Assembly: GCF_965227365.1 (NCBI RefSeq)
Contig: NZ_OZ245754.1
Coordinates: 4,278,001 to 4,342,000, forward strand
From: Hwanghaeella sp965227365
GTDB lineage: Bacteria; Pseudomonadota; Alphaproteobacteria; UBA8366; Aestuariispiraceae
Length of the DNA stretch: 64,000 bases
Reading direction: 5' to 3'
Shown here: positions 29,101 to 37,296 of the stretch, in pieces
Layout of the letters: each line of letters begins with the position of its first letter
Position numbering within the stretch: the stretch's first letter is position 1
Notes under the pieces: generated by a model
What the model saw: the letters and a program-made list of their open reading frames with translations, nothing else
Told to the model about the DNA's origin: nothing
The model's database searches: none
Position numbers and translations under genes: made by a program

Positions 29101-29439
29101 TCACTCGTTACGGAAGCTGTGACGCCGTCTCGGCCGCCTGGCAATAAGGGATACCAGCCCGCCCAGCACCATCAGCCCGATGAACAGCCAGAGAATGCTC
29201 TCCCAAGCTGGCCGCTGAAGCAGATAGGGAACGATGGCGTCGTCCCAGAGGGCAGGCAGATGCAGGTGCCGCTGCACGATCACCTGGGCGAGGTTCAGAC
29301 TGCTTACATCCAAGGCGTACCATAATGCGCCCGCCGCCTTCGTTATGTCCTCACCGGCCAGCCACAGCCAGATACCCAGGCCCAGGAAAACGAAGGCCAG
29401 CAGGAAGAACAGCCATTGCACAATCCTCAATACAACCAT
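29101..29439 (-). CDS. Small membrane protein of unknown function, 112 residues
   Basis: Two membrane helices are evident: IVQWLFFLLAFVFLGLGIWLWL at the N-terminus and ILWLFIGLMVLGGLVSLIA near the C-terminus. Between them lies a loop of about 45 residues that is probably periplasmic (TKAAGALWYALDVSSLNLAQVIVQRHL). The C-terminal tail is Arg-rich (RRPRRRH), consistent with an inside location. I do not recognise the family. It is convergent with lepA. Length and hydrophobic pattern make it a likely real gene. Confidence 0.7.
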   Translation of the reverse strand: MVVLRIVQWLFFLLAFVFLGLGIWLWLAGEDITKAAGALWYALDVSSLNLAQVIVQRHLHLPALWDDAIVPYLLQRPAWESILWLFIGLMVLGGLVSLIARRPRRRHSFRNE

Positions 29440-29800
29440 GTGGAATCCCGTACCCGCTTACTAACGCCCCCGCATGAAAATTGGCGCCCCGCAAAATAAC
29501 GGGGCCGACACCCGCCGGGTATCCGCCCCAACCCAGTCCCCCCCGGACGGGTTTTTGCCTCCCTGAGGAAGCTCTGTTTCCAAAAGAGTATCATGGGGTT
29601 GGCAAAGATCAAAATCCCGTCCATCGAAACGATGCGCTAAGAGACATAAGCGCCGACCACACGGCGCGAAACGGCGTTCCGCACCCCAATTGCCGGGGAA
29701 TGACGAAATCGATGCGAGGAAGGCTTGATCACCCCGTCACGGTCGGTTAGGTTCCGCCGCCGTCGCGACAGGGGAAACCCTTGGAACGCGTCCACACCGG
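29440..29800. other. 361-base intergenic region upstream of tRNA-Ser
   Basis: No convincing coding gene. It contains a small hairpin (GCCCCG...CGGGGC near 29485-29505), which is not followed by T residues, and the probable tRNA promoter described separately. Base composition is somewhat less G+C-rich than its surroundings. Confidence 0.6.
29725..29753 (+). promoter_or_regulatory. Possible promoter of tRNA-Ser
   Basis: TTGATC at 29725-29730 is separated by 17 bases from TAGGTT at 29748-29753, about 48 bases before the tRNA. The -35 is reasonable and the -10 is weak. Confidence 0.3.
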
Positions 29801-29890
29801 GGAGAGATGGCCGAGTGGTTTAAGGCGCACGCCTGGAAAGCGTGTTGGGGTGGAAGCCCCTCAGGGGTTCGAATCCCCTTCTCTCCGCCA
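29801..29890 (+). tRNA. tRNA-Ser (anticodon GGA)
   Basis: 90 bases including an encoded CCA end. The acceptor stem GGAGAGA pairs with TCTCTCC. The anticodon stem CACGC/GCGTG encloses the loop CTGGAAA, so the anticodon is GGA (29835-29837), reading UCC/UCU. A long variable arm (TTGGGGTGGAAGCCCCTCA region) and the T-arm GGGGTTCGAATCCCC complete a class II tRNA typical of serine. Confidence 0.97.
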
Positions 29891-29995
29891 CTTTTCCGCA
29901 CATTCAAGAACTGAACTTTGGGGTTCGCGCCGTTGAAATCGGCGGGCGGGCGCTGCTGATGCATTGCCGCGGGCCGATACATGCCTTGTGGCCCG

Positions 29996-30017
29996 GATGC
30001 CCCCGCTTGAGGGCATC
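29996..30017 (+). terminator. Weak hairpin downstream of tRNA-Ser
   Basis: GATGCCC and GGGCATC form a 7-bp stem with an 8-base loop about 105 bases after the tRNA. The T-run is missing, so it is only a candidate for the end of the tRNA transcript. Confidence 0.25.
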
Positions 30018-30136
30018 ATGATCCTCCCCTTAATTTAGCTTTTCCTGTTAACCTTATGGTAAGCCGCATTGGTCTAGGAATAGGCTCAAGAATGGTACAC
30101 CCTGCCAATTCTTATTCTGAAGGACCCGTTTTAGTC

Positions 30137-31357
30137 ATGGAATCGCTCAGCGTTACAGGCGAGGCAACTGAATCCCCACCCTGGGAGGTTCTGATCGTGG
30201 ATGACGACAAGTCAGTCCATCAATCGACCCGTTTCGCCCTGGACGACTTCGTTTTTGAGAACCGTAGAATTGAGTTGATCAGCGCCTACTCGGTCAAGGA
30301 AGCGCAGGATATTCTGCGGCAGCGCGGCGATACGGCGGTCATTCTGCTGGATGTCGTCATGGAAACCGAGAATGCCGGCCTGGACTATGTTCGTTGGGTT
30401 CGCGACGAACTGGCCAACAGCCGGGTTCGCATCGTCCTGCGGACCGGACAACCGGGCTATGCGCCGGAGCTGGAAGTCGTTCGAAACTTCGACATCAACG
30501 ACTACCGCGAAAAGAGCCAGATGACGGTCGGCAAGCTGACCGCGACCCTGTATACGGCGCTGAGGTCCTTTCGGGACATCGTCCGGTTGGAGGACCAGTC
30601 CGAGAGATTGCAGGACGCACTGGTCCTGGCGGAAAAGGCGAGCAAGGCAAAAACAAACTTCCTTGCCCATGTCAGCCACGAATTCAGAACCCCGTTGAAC
30701 GGCATCATCGGCCTGTCCGAGATGATCGCCCTGGAGGCCCTCGGCCCGGTCGGCACGAAAAAGTACAAGGAATATGCCTGGGATATCGTCACCTCAGGCA
30801 GGCACCTGCAGGAGATGGTGGAACGGGTTCTTCGCTTTTCCGAAAGCGGCGGCAGCCGGCCCATGGTTCACGAAGCTTTCGATCTGCGTGCGCTTATTTC
30901 CGAACTGTCCGGTTTGGCAACCGGCGATCAGCTCGTGAAATCCAGCACCAGGAAAGATGCGAAGAAAACAGGAAGCCGTGCCGGCCTGATGCTTCACGCC
31001 GATCGGGAAGCGGTCCAAAACATGTTGTCGAACCTGATCTCGAACGCGGTGCAGCACAATCCATCGGGTTGCAAGGTCCGGGTAACCGCGCGCCCGACCG
31101 GGGAGGGAGGATTGGTCCTGACCGTTATCGATGACGGGGTCGGGATCAGCCCGGAGCTTCTCGAACAACTCAACGACCCACTCGCGGTTCCGGACGATCC
31201 GTATATCGCGGGGCGCGGCGGTTTGGGCCTCGGCCTAGTCATGACGAAAACCCTCATAGAGGCGCATGGCGGCAGCCTGGAAATCGACTCTTCCGAGGAA
31301 AGCGGTACCCGGGCGCAACTGATTTTCCCGCCGGGGAGCCTCACCAAGACAAATTGA
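30137..31357 (+). CDS. Hybrid protein: N-terminal receiver domain fused to a histidine kinase core
   Basis: 406 residues, cytoplasmic. The receiver domain (about 15-155: VLIVDDDKSVHQ, phosphorylatable Asp in VILLDVVMET, then VRIVLRTGQPGYAPE and DINDYREKSQ) is of the kind normally joined to DUF3369, but here DUF3369 is absent. A HisKA domain follows directly (FLAHVSHEFRTPLNGIIG), then HATPase_c with N box NLISNAVQHN, G1 DDGVGI, and G2 GLGLGLVMTKT. The kinase has no sensory domain, so it is presumably switched by phosphorylation of its own receiver. The start is uncertain (30137, 30092 or 30056). It is the first gene of a three-gene signalling group. Confidence 0.85.
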   Translation: MESLSVTGEATESPPWEVLIVDDDKSVHQSTRFALDDFVFENRRIELISAYSVKEAQDILRQRGDTAVILLDVVMETENAGLDYVRWVRDELANSRVRIVLRTGQPGYAPELEVVRNFDINDYREKSQMTVGKLTATLYTALRSFRDIVRLEDQSERLQDALVLAEKASKAKTNFLAHVSHEFRTPLNGIIGLSEMIALEALGPVGTKKYKEYAWDIVTSGRHLQEMVERVLRFSESGGSRPMVHEAFDLRALISELSGLATGDQLVKSSTRKDAKKTGSRAGLMLHADREAVQNMLSNLISNAVQHNPSGCKVRVTARPTGEGGLVLTVIDDGVGISPELLEQLNDPLAVPDDPYIAGRGGLGLGLVMTKTLIEAHGGSLEIDSSEESGTRAQLIFPPGSLTKTN

Positions 31358-31382
31358 CGCCTAGGGCAGGAGCCCAGGCGTC
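31356..31382 (+). terminator. Hairpin between the receiver-kinase and binding-protein genes
   Basis: GACGCCT-A-GGGC pairs with GCCC-AGGCGTC around an AGGA loop, an 11-bp stem with one bulge that starts at the stop codon. It is followed by an A/T-rich stretch (ATTCAATAATAAATTC) rather than a pure T-run, so partial termination or mRNA protection is likely. Confidence 0.4.
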
Positions 31383-31414
31383 ATTCAATAATAAATTCAT
31401 AGCGGTGGACAAGA

Positions 31415-32533
31415 ATGACGAAACTGACCCTTGGCAAATACGCCTTCCGTTCTTTTGCTGTCGCGACACTGTCTCTCCTGGCTGCCTGTGGCGACCCGGA
31501 GCCGATCAAGGTGGGTATCGTCGTCGGGTTGAGCGGACGCTCCGCAGACCTGGGCGAAGCCTCGCGCAATGCGGTTCAACTCGCCGCCGACGAGATCAAC
31601 CAGGCCGGCGGGATTGACGGCCGCCCGATCTCACTTATCCCACTCGATGACGAAGGCCGTCCTGAAACCGCGGCTGAAGCGGCCCGCAAGGCCCATGAGG
31701 AAGGCGTCGTCGCCATCATCGGGACGAACCTGAGCTCGACCACCGCAGGTCTGCTTCCGGAGATAAACCAACTCAAACTCGTCACCATTTCGCCGACGGC
31801 GTCGTCCTTGGAATTCGTCGATCTGGATGATTACCTGTTCCGGATAAACTGGTCGACACGCGACAATGCACGGATCTATGCCAAACATTACTATGACTTG
31901 GGTATACGTCGCGTCTCGGCGGCGGTCGACGCCAACAACCGGGTCTTTTCCGAAAGCTGGCTCAACGAGTTCAGATCCGCTTTCGAAGCCTTGGGCGAGG
32001 TGAGCGTCCAGCCGGTTCTGTTCGACGCCAATTCCGATCAAGGTTACTCCAGCACGGCGCGCAAGCTGACGGAAAACAGTCCTGACGCCTTCCTGCTGAT
32101 CGCCAACAGCGTCGATACCGCGCAATTGACACAGCAAATCCGAAAACTGGATACGGATACGTTGATCGTGGCGGCGGAATGGGCGGCTTCTGAGCGTTTG
32201 CTGCAACTGGGCGGCAAAGCGATCGAAGGGATCGAGATGGTCCAATCCTACGACCGGAACAACCAGTCGGAGCGGTATCTGAAATTCAAAAACGCCTACG
32301 AAGAACGATTCCAGCGTCCGCCGGGCTTCGCGAGCGTTGCATCCTACGACGCCGCGACCATGTTGTTTGCGGCCCTGGCCAAGGATGAGGACCCGGAAGA
32401 ACTGAAGAACAATCTAGTTCGACTACCGGTTCTGGACGGTCTGCAACAGCCGTTGAAATTCAACAAATACGGTGATGCCGAAAGGCGGGCATTCTTCGTG
32501 ACCGTCAAGGATGGAAGTTTCGTCCAGCAATGA
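31415..32533 (+). CDS. Periplasmic branched-chain-amino-acid-type binding lipoprotein
   Basis: 372 residues. The N-terminus has a lipobox (SLLAAC, Cys at 25), so the protein is probably anchored by lipid on the periplasmic side. The rest is a Peripla_BP_6 (LivJ-like) fold: IKVGIVVGLSGRSADLGEASRNAVQLAADEINQAGGIDG, and IGTNLSSTTAGLLPEINQLKLVTISPTAS. Ligand unknown. No ABC permease or ATPase gene is near. Its stop overlaps the start of the membrane kinase gene (ATGA), so it most likely presents a ligand to that kinase instead of feeding a transporter. Confidence 0.88.
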   Translation: MTKLTLGKYAFRSFAVATLSLLAACGDPEPIKVGIVVGLSGRSADLGEASRNAVQLAADEINQAGGIDGRPISLIPLDDEGRPETAAEAARKAHEEGVVAIIGTNLSSTTAGLLPEINQLKLVTISPTASSLEFVDLDDYLFRINWSTRDNARIYAKHYYDLGIRRVSAAVDANNRVFSESWLNEFRSAFEALGEVSVQPVLFDANSDQGYSSTARKLTENSPDAFLLIANSVDTAQLTQQIRKLDTDTLIVAAEWAASERLLQLGGKAIEGIEMVQSYDRNNQSERYLKFKNAYEERFQRPPGFASVASYDAATMLFAALAKDEDPEELKNNLVRLPVLDGLQQPLKFNKYGDAERRAFFVTVKDGSFVQQ

Positions 32534-34494
32534 GGCTGCTACCCGAATTGAGGCTTAGAACGTCCGTCGTTCTACTTCAATTTAGCACGATCATCATCAC
32601 CTTGGCGGTCGTCGGGTCCGCCCTGCTTGCGTATGTCATCACCGAATTCTCCCGCGAGAACCTGCAATACGCGGGACGCGCCAGCGAAACCATGGCGACG
32701 CGCGTGGAAACCTTCCTCGCGGACCTGACCCGGGAGGTCATCCTGATCGGTGAGTATTACGAGTCGAACCCGGGTAATAACATACGCCCCTTTTTGCAAA
32801 CGGCGCTGCAGTCGCGATACAGCGCGATCTTTATCGTCGGGTCGGATTCCAGGCTGAAACTCGCCACGCTCGCGGGCGCCAATGTCGAACGCGAAAATGA
32901 GTTGGAGGGCGTCGATCTTTCGGCCTACCCCCTTCTGAAAGCTGCGCGTGCGGCATCCGGACCGACCTGGAGCGACAAACATATTTCGGCCATCACCGGT
33001 GCCGTGACCGTGGGACTGGCCATCCCGCTCGACGGCGAGGAAGCGATGATCGTGGAAGTGCCGTTGGACACCATCGTCGCGGTCGGAAACGTCTTTCGCG
33101 ACAAAGGGCATCTCGACTACTGGATCATCGACAGCAAGGGCGAAGTCGTCGCCGATACCTCCGGCACGACGTCCCAGTTGATGAACCTGGCGAACCTGGA
33201 AATCGTCCAAGCGGGTTTTGCCGGCGTCGAACAGCCTGAACAGATGACACTACGCGGAAAGCTGTACAACGTATCCGCAAGTTATTCCGACAAGCTTGGT
33301 TGGCTTTTTGTCGGACGCGTTCCGGCAGGACTGGCCAATCCCGATCTCAGGGAAATCATCTACACGGTCCTGGCTTTCGCCCTGGGTACCGCAGTCTTCG
33401 GATTGCTGTTGGCGCCCTTCTGGGTTCGTCGTATTTCAAAGCCCGTCGGGCGCGTGACCGAATTGGCCAGACAAATCGCGGCGGGAAAAAGACCCACGCA
33501 TTGGCCGCATGGCGGGATCGAGGAACTGAACACGCTGTCCGACCATTTGAAGGCGATGTCCGACGCCATATCGAAACGGGAAGAGGAATTGCGCGACCTC
33601 AATGAAGGGCTGGAGGCACGCGTCGCCGACCGCACGGAGGAACTCACAAAGGCCAACGAGGACCTTAGGAAGGCCGTCGTTGAAATCGAGCAGGCGCGCG
33701 ACGAACTGCTGCAATCCGAGAAGGTGGCGGCGCTGGGCCGCATGGTCGCGGGCATTTCGCACGAATTGAACACCCCGCTCGGTAATGGTCGCATGGCCGT
33801 CAGTACCCTTGCAGCCAGGCTGGAGACTTTTCAGGAAAGGCTTGCCAACGGAGCCCGGCAACAGGACCTGGACAAGTTCCTGGAAACCGTCGCGATGAGT
33901 GTGGAAATTGCGGAAAACAATCTGATCAGGGCGAGCGATCTGGTCCGCAGCTTCAAGGAAATTTCGGCCGACCGGACGGCATCGCGCCGTCGCAAGGTTG
34001 TCCTGAAGGAACTGCTCGACGAAGTCGCCCTGACATTGACCCCGTTGCTGAAGAAGAGCCCCGCGACCCTGGAAATCGACGCGCCGACCACGATTTGGGT
34101 CGACAGCTATCCGGGCGAGTTGGGGCAGATCGTTTCCAACCTTGTCGAAAATGCCACCATCCATGCGTTCAAGGAAAGGGATAGTGGTAAAATCACCATC
34201 AAGGTGGAACAGCCCGCGGACGATACGGTCACGATCCTGGTGAAGGACGACGGCAACGGCATGACGCCGGAGGTAGTCCGAAAGGCCTTCGATCCGTTCT
34301 TCACGACCGCTCTCGGCCAGGGCGGAACAGGCTTGGGCCTGTACATCGTTCACAAAACGGTCGGAACCGTTCTCGGCGGGACGATCGCGCTGAAGAGTAA
34401 ATCCGGTCAGGGCACCGCCTTCACGATCCGAATTCCGGTCGTGGCGCCTGCGTCTGACACCAACAGTTTCGGCGAAATTTTGAAGGTGGGTTGA
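32530..34494 (+). CDS. Membrane sensor histidine kinase
   Basis: 654 residues. A first membrane helix (about 12-35, VVLLQFSTIIITLAVVGSALLAYVI) and a second (about 277-297, VLAFALGTAVFGLLLAPFWV) enclose a dCache-like periplasmic domain. HAMP and a long coiled coil follow (ISKREEELRDLNEGLEARVADRTEEL). The phosphoacceptor His is in VAGISHELNTPLGNG. HATPase_c has N box NLVENATIHAF, G1 DDGNGM, F box FDPFFTT, and G2 GGTGLGLYIVH. No DNA-binding response regulator is encoded nearby; the receiver-kinase hybrid two genes upstream is the plausible partner. Confidence 0.93.
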   Translation: MRLLPELRLRTSVVLLQFSTIIITLAVVGSALLAYVITEFSRENLQYAGRASETMATRVETFLADLTREVILIGEYYESNPGNNIRPFLQTALQSRYSAIFIVGSDSRLKLATLAGANVERENELEGVDLSAYPLLKAARAASGPTWSDKHISAITGAVTVGLAIPLDGEEAMIVEVPLDTIVAVGNVFRDKGHLDYWIIDSKGEVVADTSGTTSQLMNLANLEIVQAGFAGVEQPEQMTLRGKLYNVSASYSDKLGWLFVGRVPAGLANPDLREIIYTVLAFALGTAVFGLLLAPFWVRRISKPVGRVTELARQIAAGKRPTHWPHGGIEELNTLSDHLKAMSDAISKREEELRDLNEGLEARVADRTEELTKANEDLRKAVVEIEQARDELLQSEKVAALGRMVAGISHELNTPLGNGRMAVSTLAARLETFQERLANGARQQDLDKFLETVAMSVEIAENNLIRASDLVRSFKEISADRTASRRRKVVLKELLDEVALTLTPLLKKSPATLEIDAPTTIWVDSYPGELGQIVSNLVENATIHAFKERDSGKITIKVEQPADDTVTILVKDDGNGMTPEVVRKAFDPFFTTALGQGGTGLGLYIVHKTVGTVLGGTIALKSKSGQGTAFTIRIPVVAPASDTNSFGEILKVG

Positions 34495-34502
34495 CGACGA
34501 AG

Positions 34503-35726
34503 TCAGCCGAGCGGCGTCCAGAAACACCGGACATACTGAAAATAGTCGAAGCCGTCCTTGTTCCCCTTGCTACTGAAGATCACAAAGTCGAGCGTTCCCA
34601 GGGCGCCGGTCTGCTCCTCATTCGGCGGTTTCGGTGCGCTGGCAAGGAACAGGCCCGTCGCCCGACGCAGGGCCGCGGGGTCCTTCCGGATGGCGGCGAG
34701 CATCATCGCCCCCTTCGCCAGATTGTGCCGTGCGACCCGACGAATAGTGGCCCAGCGCAAGGCGGGTCCCGCGGTAAGACTTCCGAACAATAGCATTCCC
34801 GCCGCGGCCAATCCGGCCAGCGCGATTGCGGCCAAGGCCGGGCCCTGATCCGCGGCGGTCAACGCCAAGGCGTTCTTGTTTTCGGCGAAACTGGCATAGC
34901 CGAAGGGAGCCGCCGGAAGCTCGATCATCTCCATTTCCCGGGTTGTTGTATTCAACCACGGGATTTTGTATTCGCGGATCACGCCGGGCTCGCCGGTTAT
35001 GGGTCGCATCTCCCAAGACCATGTAACTTTTGTGATCGGCCCTTTTTCCGTCAGGATCAGTTCCCGCTGCTCCGGCGGGGAAAAGGTGATCAGCCAATAG
35101 GCCCGCATCAGCGGTTGCGGCGGCACCAGTTCAGGCACGACGCCCAACGCGGATAGAGTCACCGTGCGGGTCACGGTATCGCCGTCCCCCAAGGTGGACG
35201 GGTCGTCGCTCCACTCGTCGCTGTACTCCAATAGCCTGGCGGAAAAGGGCCAGGCATCCGCCCCGCCGGGATAGGGCGAGACCGAGAGGGTGATCGGTTC
35301 CGCCTTGATGTCCATCTTGATGCGCCCGCCGGCGCGGGGTTGGACGGTCAGGCGATGAACGAAGGGCCCGACGGTGAGGTCCCCTGCCTCTTTCGGGAAC
35401 AGGGCGATCCGGCGGCGCATGACGCTCTTTTCCTTGCCGTCCACCTGTTCCCGGCTCCAATCGTCGTTTTCGATCTGAACCCAATCGAACCCTTCGACAC
35501 GCGGCAGTTCCATTTTTTCAAGTGTGATCACCACGTCGTAGACGCCGCGGATCGTCAACAGGACCATCTCGCCGACCACGGGCTTCCGGTCCGGTTCCTC
35601 CAACTCGATGAAGAGTTCCGCCGTGCCGTCCTGCGCCCAAGCCGGTAGCGACCATCCGACGGTGAGAAGAACCATCAGGGCGATCGAAAGGAGGTACTCC
35701 GAGAATTGGTTCGGACGCGTCACCAT
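34503..35726 (-). CDS. BatD-like protein (cluster 2)
   Basis: 407 residues. The signal peptide is about residues 1-32 (LLSIALMVLLTVGWSLPAWAQDG). Beta-rich repeats follow (ELFIELEEPDRKPVVGEMVLLTIRG, RRRIALFPKEAGDLTVGPF), as in BatD. A C-terminal membrane helix sits near 287-312 (ALAAIALAGLAAAGMLLFGSL). The protein should be anchored with its bulk in the periplasm. Convergent with the sensor kinase at an 8-base gap. The ATG at 35726 has a GGGGG ribosome-binding site; 35738 is an alternative. It overlaps the BatC-like gene by 7 bases. Confidence 0.82.
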   Translation of the reverse strand: MVTRPNQFSEYLLSIALMVLLTVGWSLPAWAQDGTAELFIELEEPDRKPVVGEMVLLTIRGVYDVVITLEKMELPRVEGFDWVQIENDDWSREQVDGKEKSVMRRRIALFPKEAGDLTVGPFVHRLTVQPRAGGRIKMDIKAEPITLSVSPYPGGADAWPFSARLLEYSDEWSDDPSTLGDGDTVTRTVTLSALGVVPELVPPQPLMRAYWLITFSPPEQRELILTEKGPITKVTWSWEMRPITGEPGVIREYKIPWLNTTTREMEMIELPAAPFGYASFAENKNALALTAADQGPALAAIALAGLAAAGMLLFGSLTAGPALRWATIRRVARHNLAKGAMMLAAIRKDPAALRRATGLFLASAPKPPNEEQTGALGTLDFVIFSSKGNKDGFDYFQYVRCFWTPLG

Positions 35727-36346
35727 CCATGCCCCCATTCGCGCACGACCTGCCCGAGGCCCTTGCGCCGGTCGTATTCGGCCTCCAACCGTTTTTTCAG
35801 ATACTCGCCCGGCTCATCGGAAAGCGTTTCCAGCCATTCGTCGCTGGCGATCGTGCTCCGTGCCCGGGTCTTGCGGCGGACCTTGTATTGGTTGGCAAGG
35901 CCGGGCAGCACGTCGTCTTCCGGATGCTTCTTCCTTCTGGCGGCCAGGGCGGCAATTCGGCCGGTCCCCCGTCCATCGCCAATTATCGGCGTCAGCATGG
36001 CACCGACGATGTCGCGGTTTTCCTCCGCCTCCTTATCTTCCGGACGGGCAAAGAGAACGGCGTTGAAATAGGCGACGGAGAGCTTGTAGTTGCCGGTAGC
36101 CGCCAGCGAGAGGCCTCGGTTATACGTCACGGACCGGCCGGCTTCCTCGAACGCCGCGTCCGCTTCCTCGTAACGGCCGGCGCGATACAGCGCCACCCCT
36201 CGGGCACCCGGTTCTTCCAAGAGCTCCGCCGCCAGAGAATGCTGCCCAAGCAACAGAGCGATCTTGCCAAGCGACTGCGGACCCGCCACCCAGAGTGAGG
36301 CAACGCACAGCACGATCAGGGCCGGCAGGAAAAACCGCCGCATCAC
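35720..36346 (-). CDS. BatC/BatB-like TPR membrane protein (cluster 2)
   Basis: 208 residues. One N-terminal helix (FFLPALIVLCVASLWVAGP) is followed by TPR-like helical pairs (RGVALYRAGRYEEADAAFEEAG, TYNRGLSLAATGNYKLSVAYF). The C-terminus DEWLETLSDEPGEYLKKRLEAEYDRRKG matches the tail seen in Bat-cluster TPR proteins. It likely mediates contact within the Bat membrane complex. Start overlaps the stop of the upstream VWA gene (ATGA). Confidence 0.8.
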   Translation of the reverse strand: MMRRFFLPALIVLCVASLWVAGPQSLGKIALLLGQHSLAAELLEEPGARGVALYRAGRYEEADAAFEEAGRSVTYNRGLSLAATGNYKLSVAYFNAVLFARPEDKEAEENRDIVGAMLTPIIGDGRGTGRIAALAARRKKHPEDDVLPGLANQYKVRRKTRARSTIASDEWLETLSDEPGEYLKKRLEAEYDRRKGLGQVVREWGHGW

Positions 36347-37296
36347 CGCCCCCTCCTGAACAGAAAAAGAACAGGGATCATTGCAAAGAGCACGAGATAT
36401 CGTCCCAGATCGTCAAACAACAGCGGTGCCAGTTCCGATTTCGCCAGATGTTCGGTCCGTGATCCCCGCAGTGCACCGGACAGATCGGGCAGACCTTTCA
36501 TGTCGATCGCCAATCCACCGCCAGCGTCGGCCAATTGCTCCAAGGCCTGTTCATCGGGTGGCGGCATTTCCGGATTGGCATCGGCGACCTCTGGCGCGGG
36601 CGGTATGAAGATGGTCGAAACCCGTCCGCCTTCCTTGGCGATGTCGATGGTTTCCTGCAATGCGGCCGTGTTCAATCCACCACCGTCGGAAATCAACACA
36701 ACGTCGCCGGATAGGATACCTGCTTCCTTGAAAAGGCCACGGGCCATGCCGAGCGCGCGTTCCGGCCGACTGCCGACGCTGGGCATGGTTTCCACATCAA
36801 GAACGGCGATGGGACCTTCCAGCGTTGCGGTGTCGATGGTCATTGCACTGACCAGGAAGGGATCCCCGGTATAGAGGATCAAACCCACGGGCCGCGCACC
36901 AACGCGCTCCAGCAGGTAAGCGGCCGCGGCTTGCGCGTCGTCCAGATTGCCCCCTTTGGCAACTGACGGCGACATATCCATCAGCAGCATGATGCCGTCC
37001 AGATTCTGAAAAGAGGGTGCGTCGTCATTCTGTCGGGCAGGCCCGCTCAAGGCGAGGCAAAGAAGGGCCGCGGCAGACAGCGGCGCCAGATGCCCCCAAC
37101 GGGATTGCGGATAGGCCACGTGGCCCAGCGCCGTCAGTACCGGCATCAGGGCGGTATCGATCACCGCATTCCAGCCGGCGAGCCCGCCGCGTTTGTGCCG
37201 CAGCCACAGGAACAGCAGAACCAGAACAGGCAGGCCCGCCAGCCAATAGACCCGCAGCAGCCAGACATCCTGGAACAGGTCGACAGCCCCGCTCAT
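36343..37296 (-). CDS. VWA-domain membrane protein, BatB-like (cluster 2)
   Basis: 317 residues. N-terminal helices (VYWLAGLPVLVLLFLWLR, HLAPLSAAALLCLALSGPA) precede a VWA domain with an intact metal-binding motif (LLMDMSPSV = D-x-S-x-S, later VVLISDGGGLNT). A C-terminal helix (YLVLFAMIPVLFLFRR) ends the protein. The VWA domain faces the periplasm. The open frame runs 23 codons upstream, but the ATG at 37296 overlaps the stop of the batA-like gene by 4 bases and starts a normal BatB sequence. Confidence 0.87.
   Translation of the reverse strand: MSGAVDLFQDVWLLRVYWLAGLPVLVLLFLWLRHKRGGLAGWNAVIDTALMPVLTALGHVAYPQSRWGHLAPLSAAALLCLALSGPARQNDDAPSFQNLDGIMLLMDMSPSVAKGGNLDDAQAAAAYLLERVGARPVGLILYTGDPFLVSAMTIDTATLEGPIAVLDVETMPSVGSRPERALGMARGLFKEAGILSGDVVLISDGGGLNTAALQETIDIAKEGGRVSTIFIPPAPEVADANPEMPPPDEQALEQLADAGGGLAIDMKGLPDLSGALRGSRTEHLAKSELAPLLFDDLGRYLVLFAMIPVLFLFRRGR

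Noticed and set aside
30040..30060. A/T-rich stretch before the receiver-kinase gene as a promoter
   Set aside because: No pair of hexamers with proper spacing could be defined.
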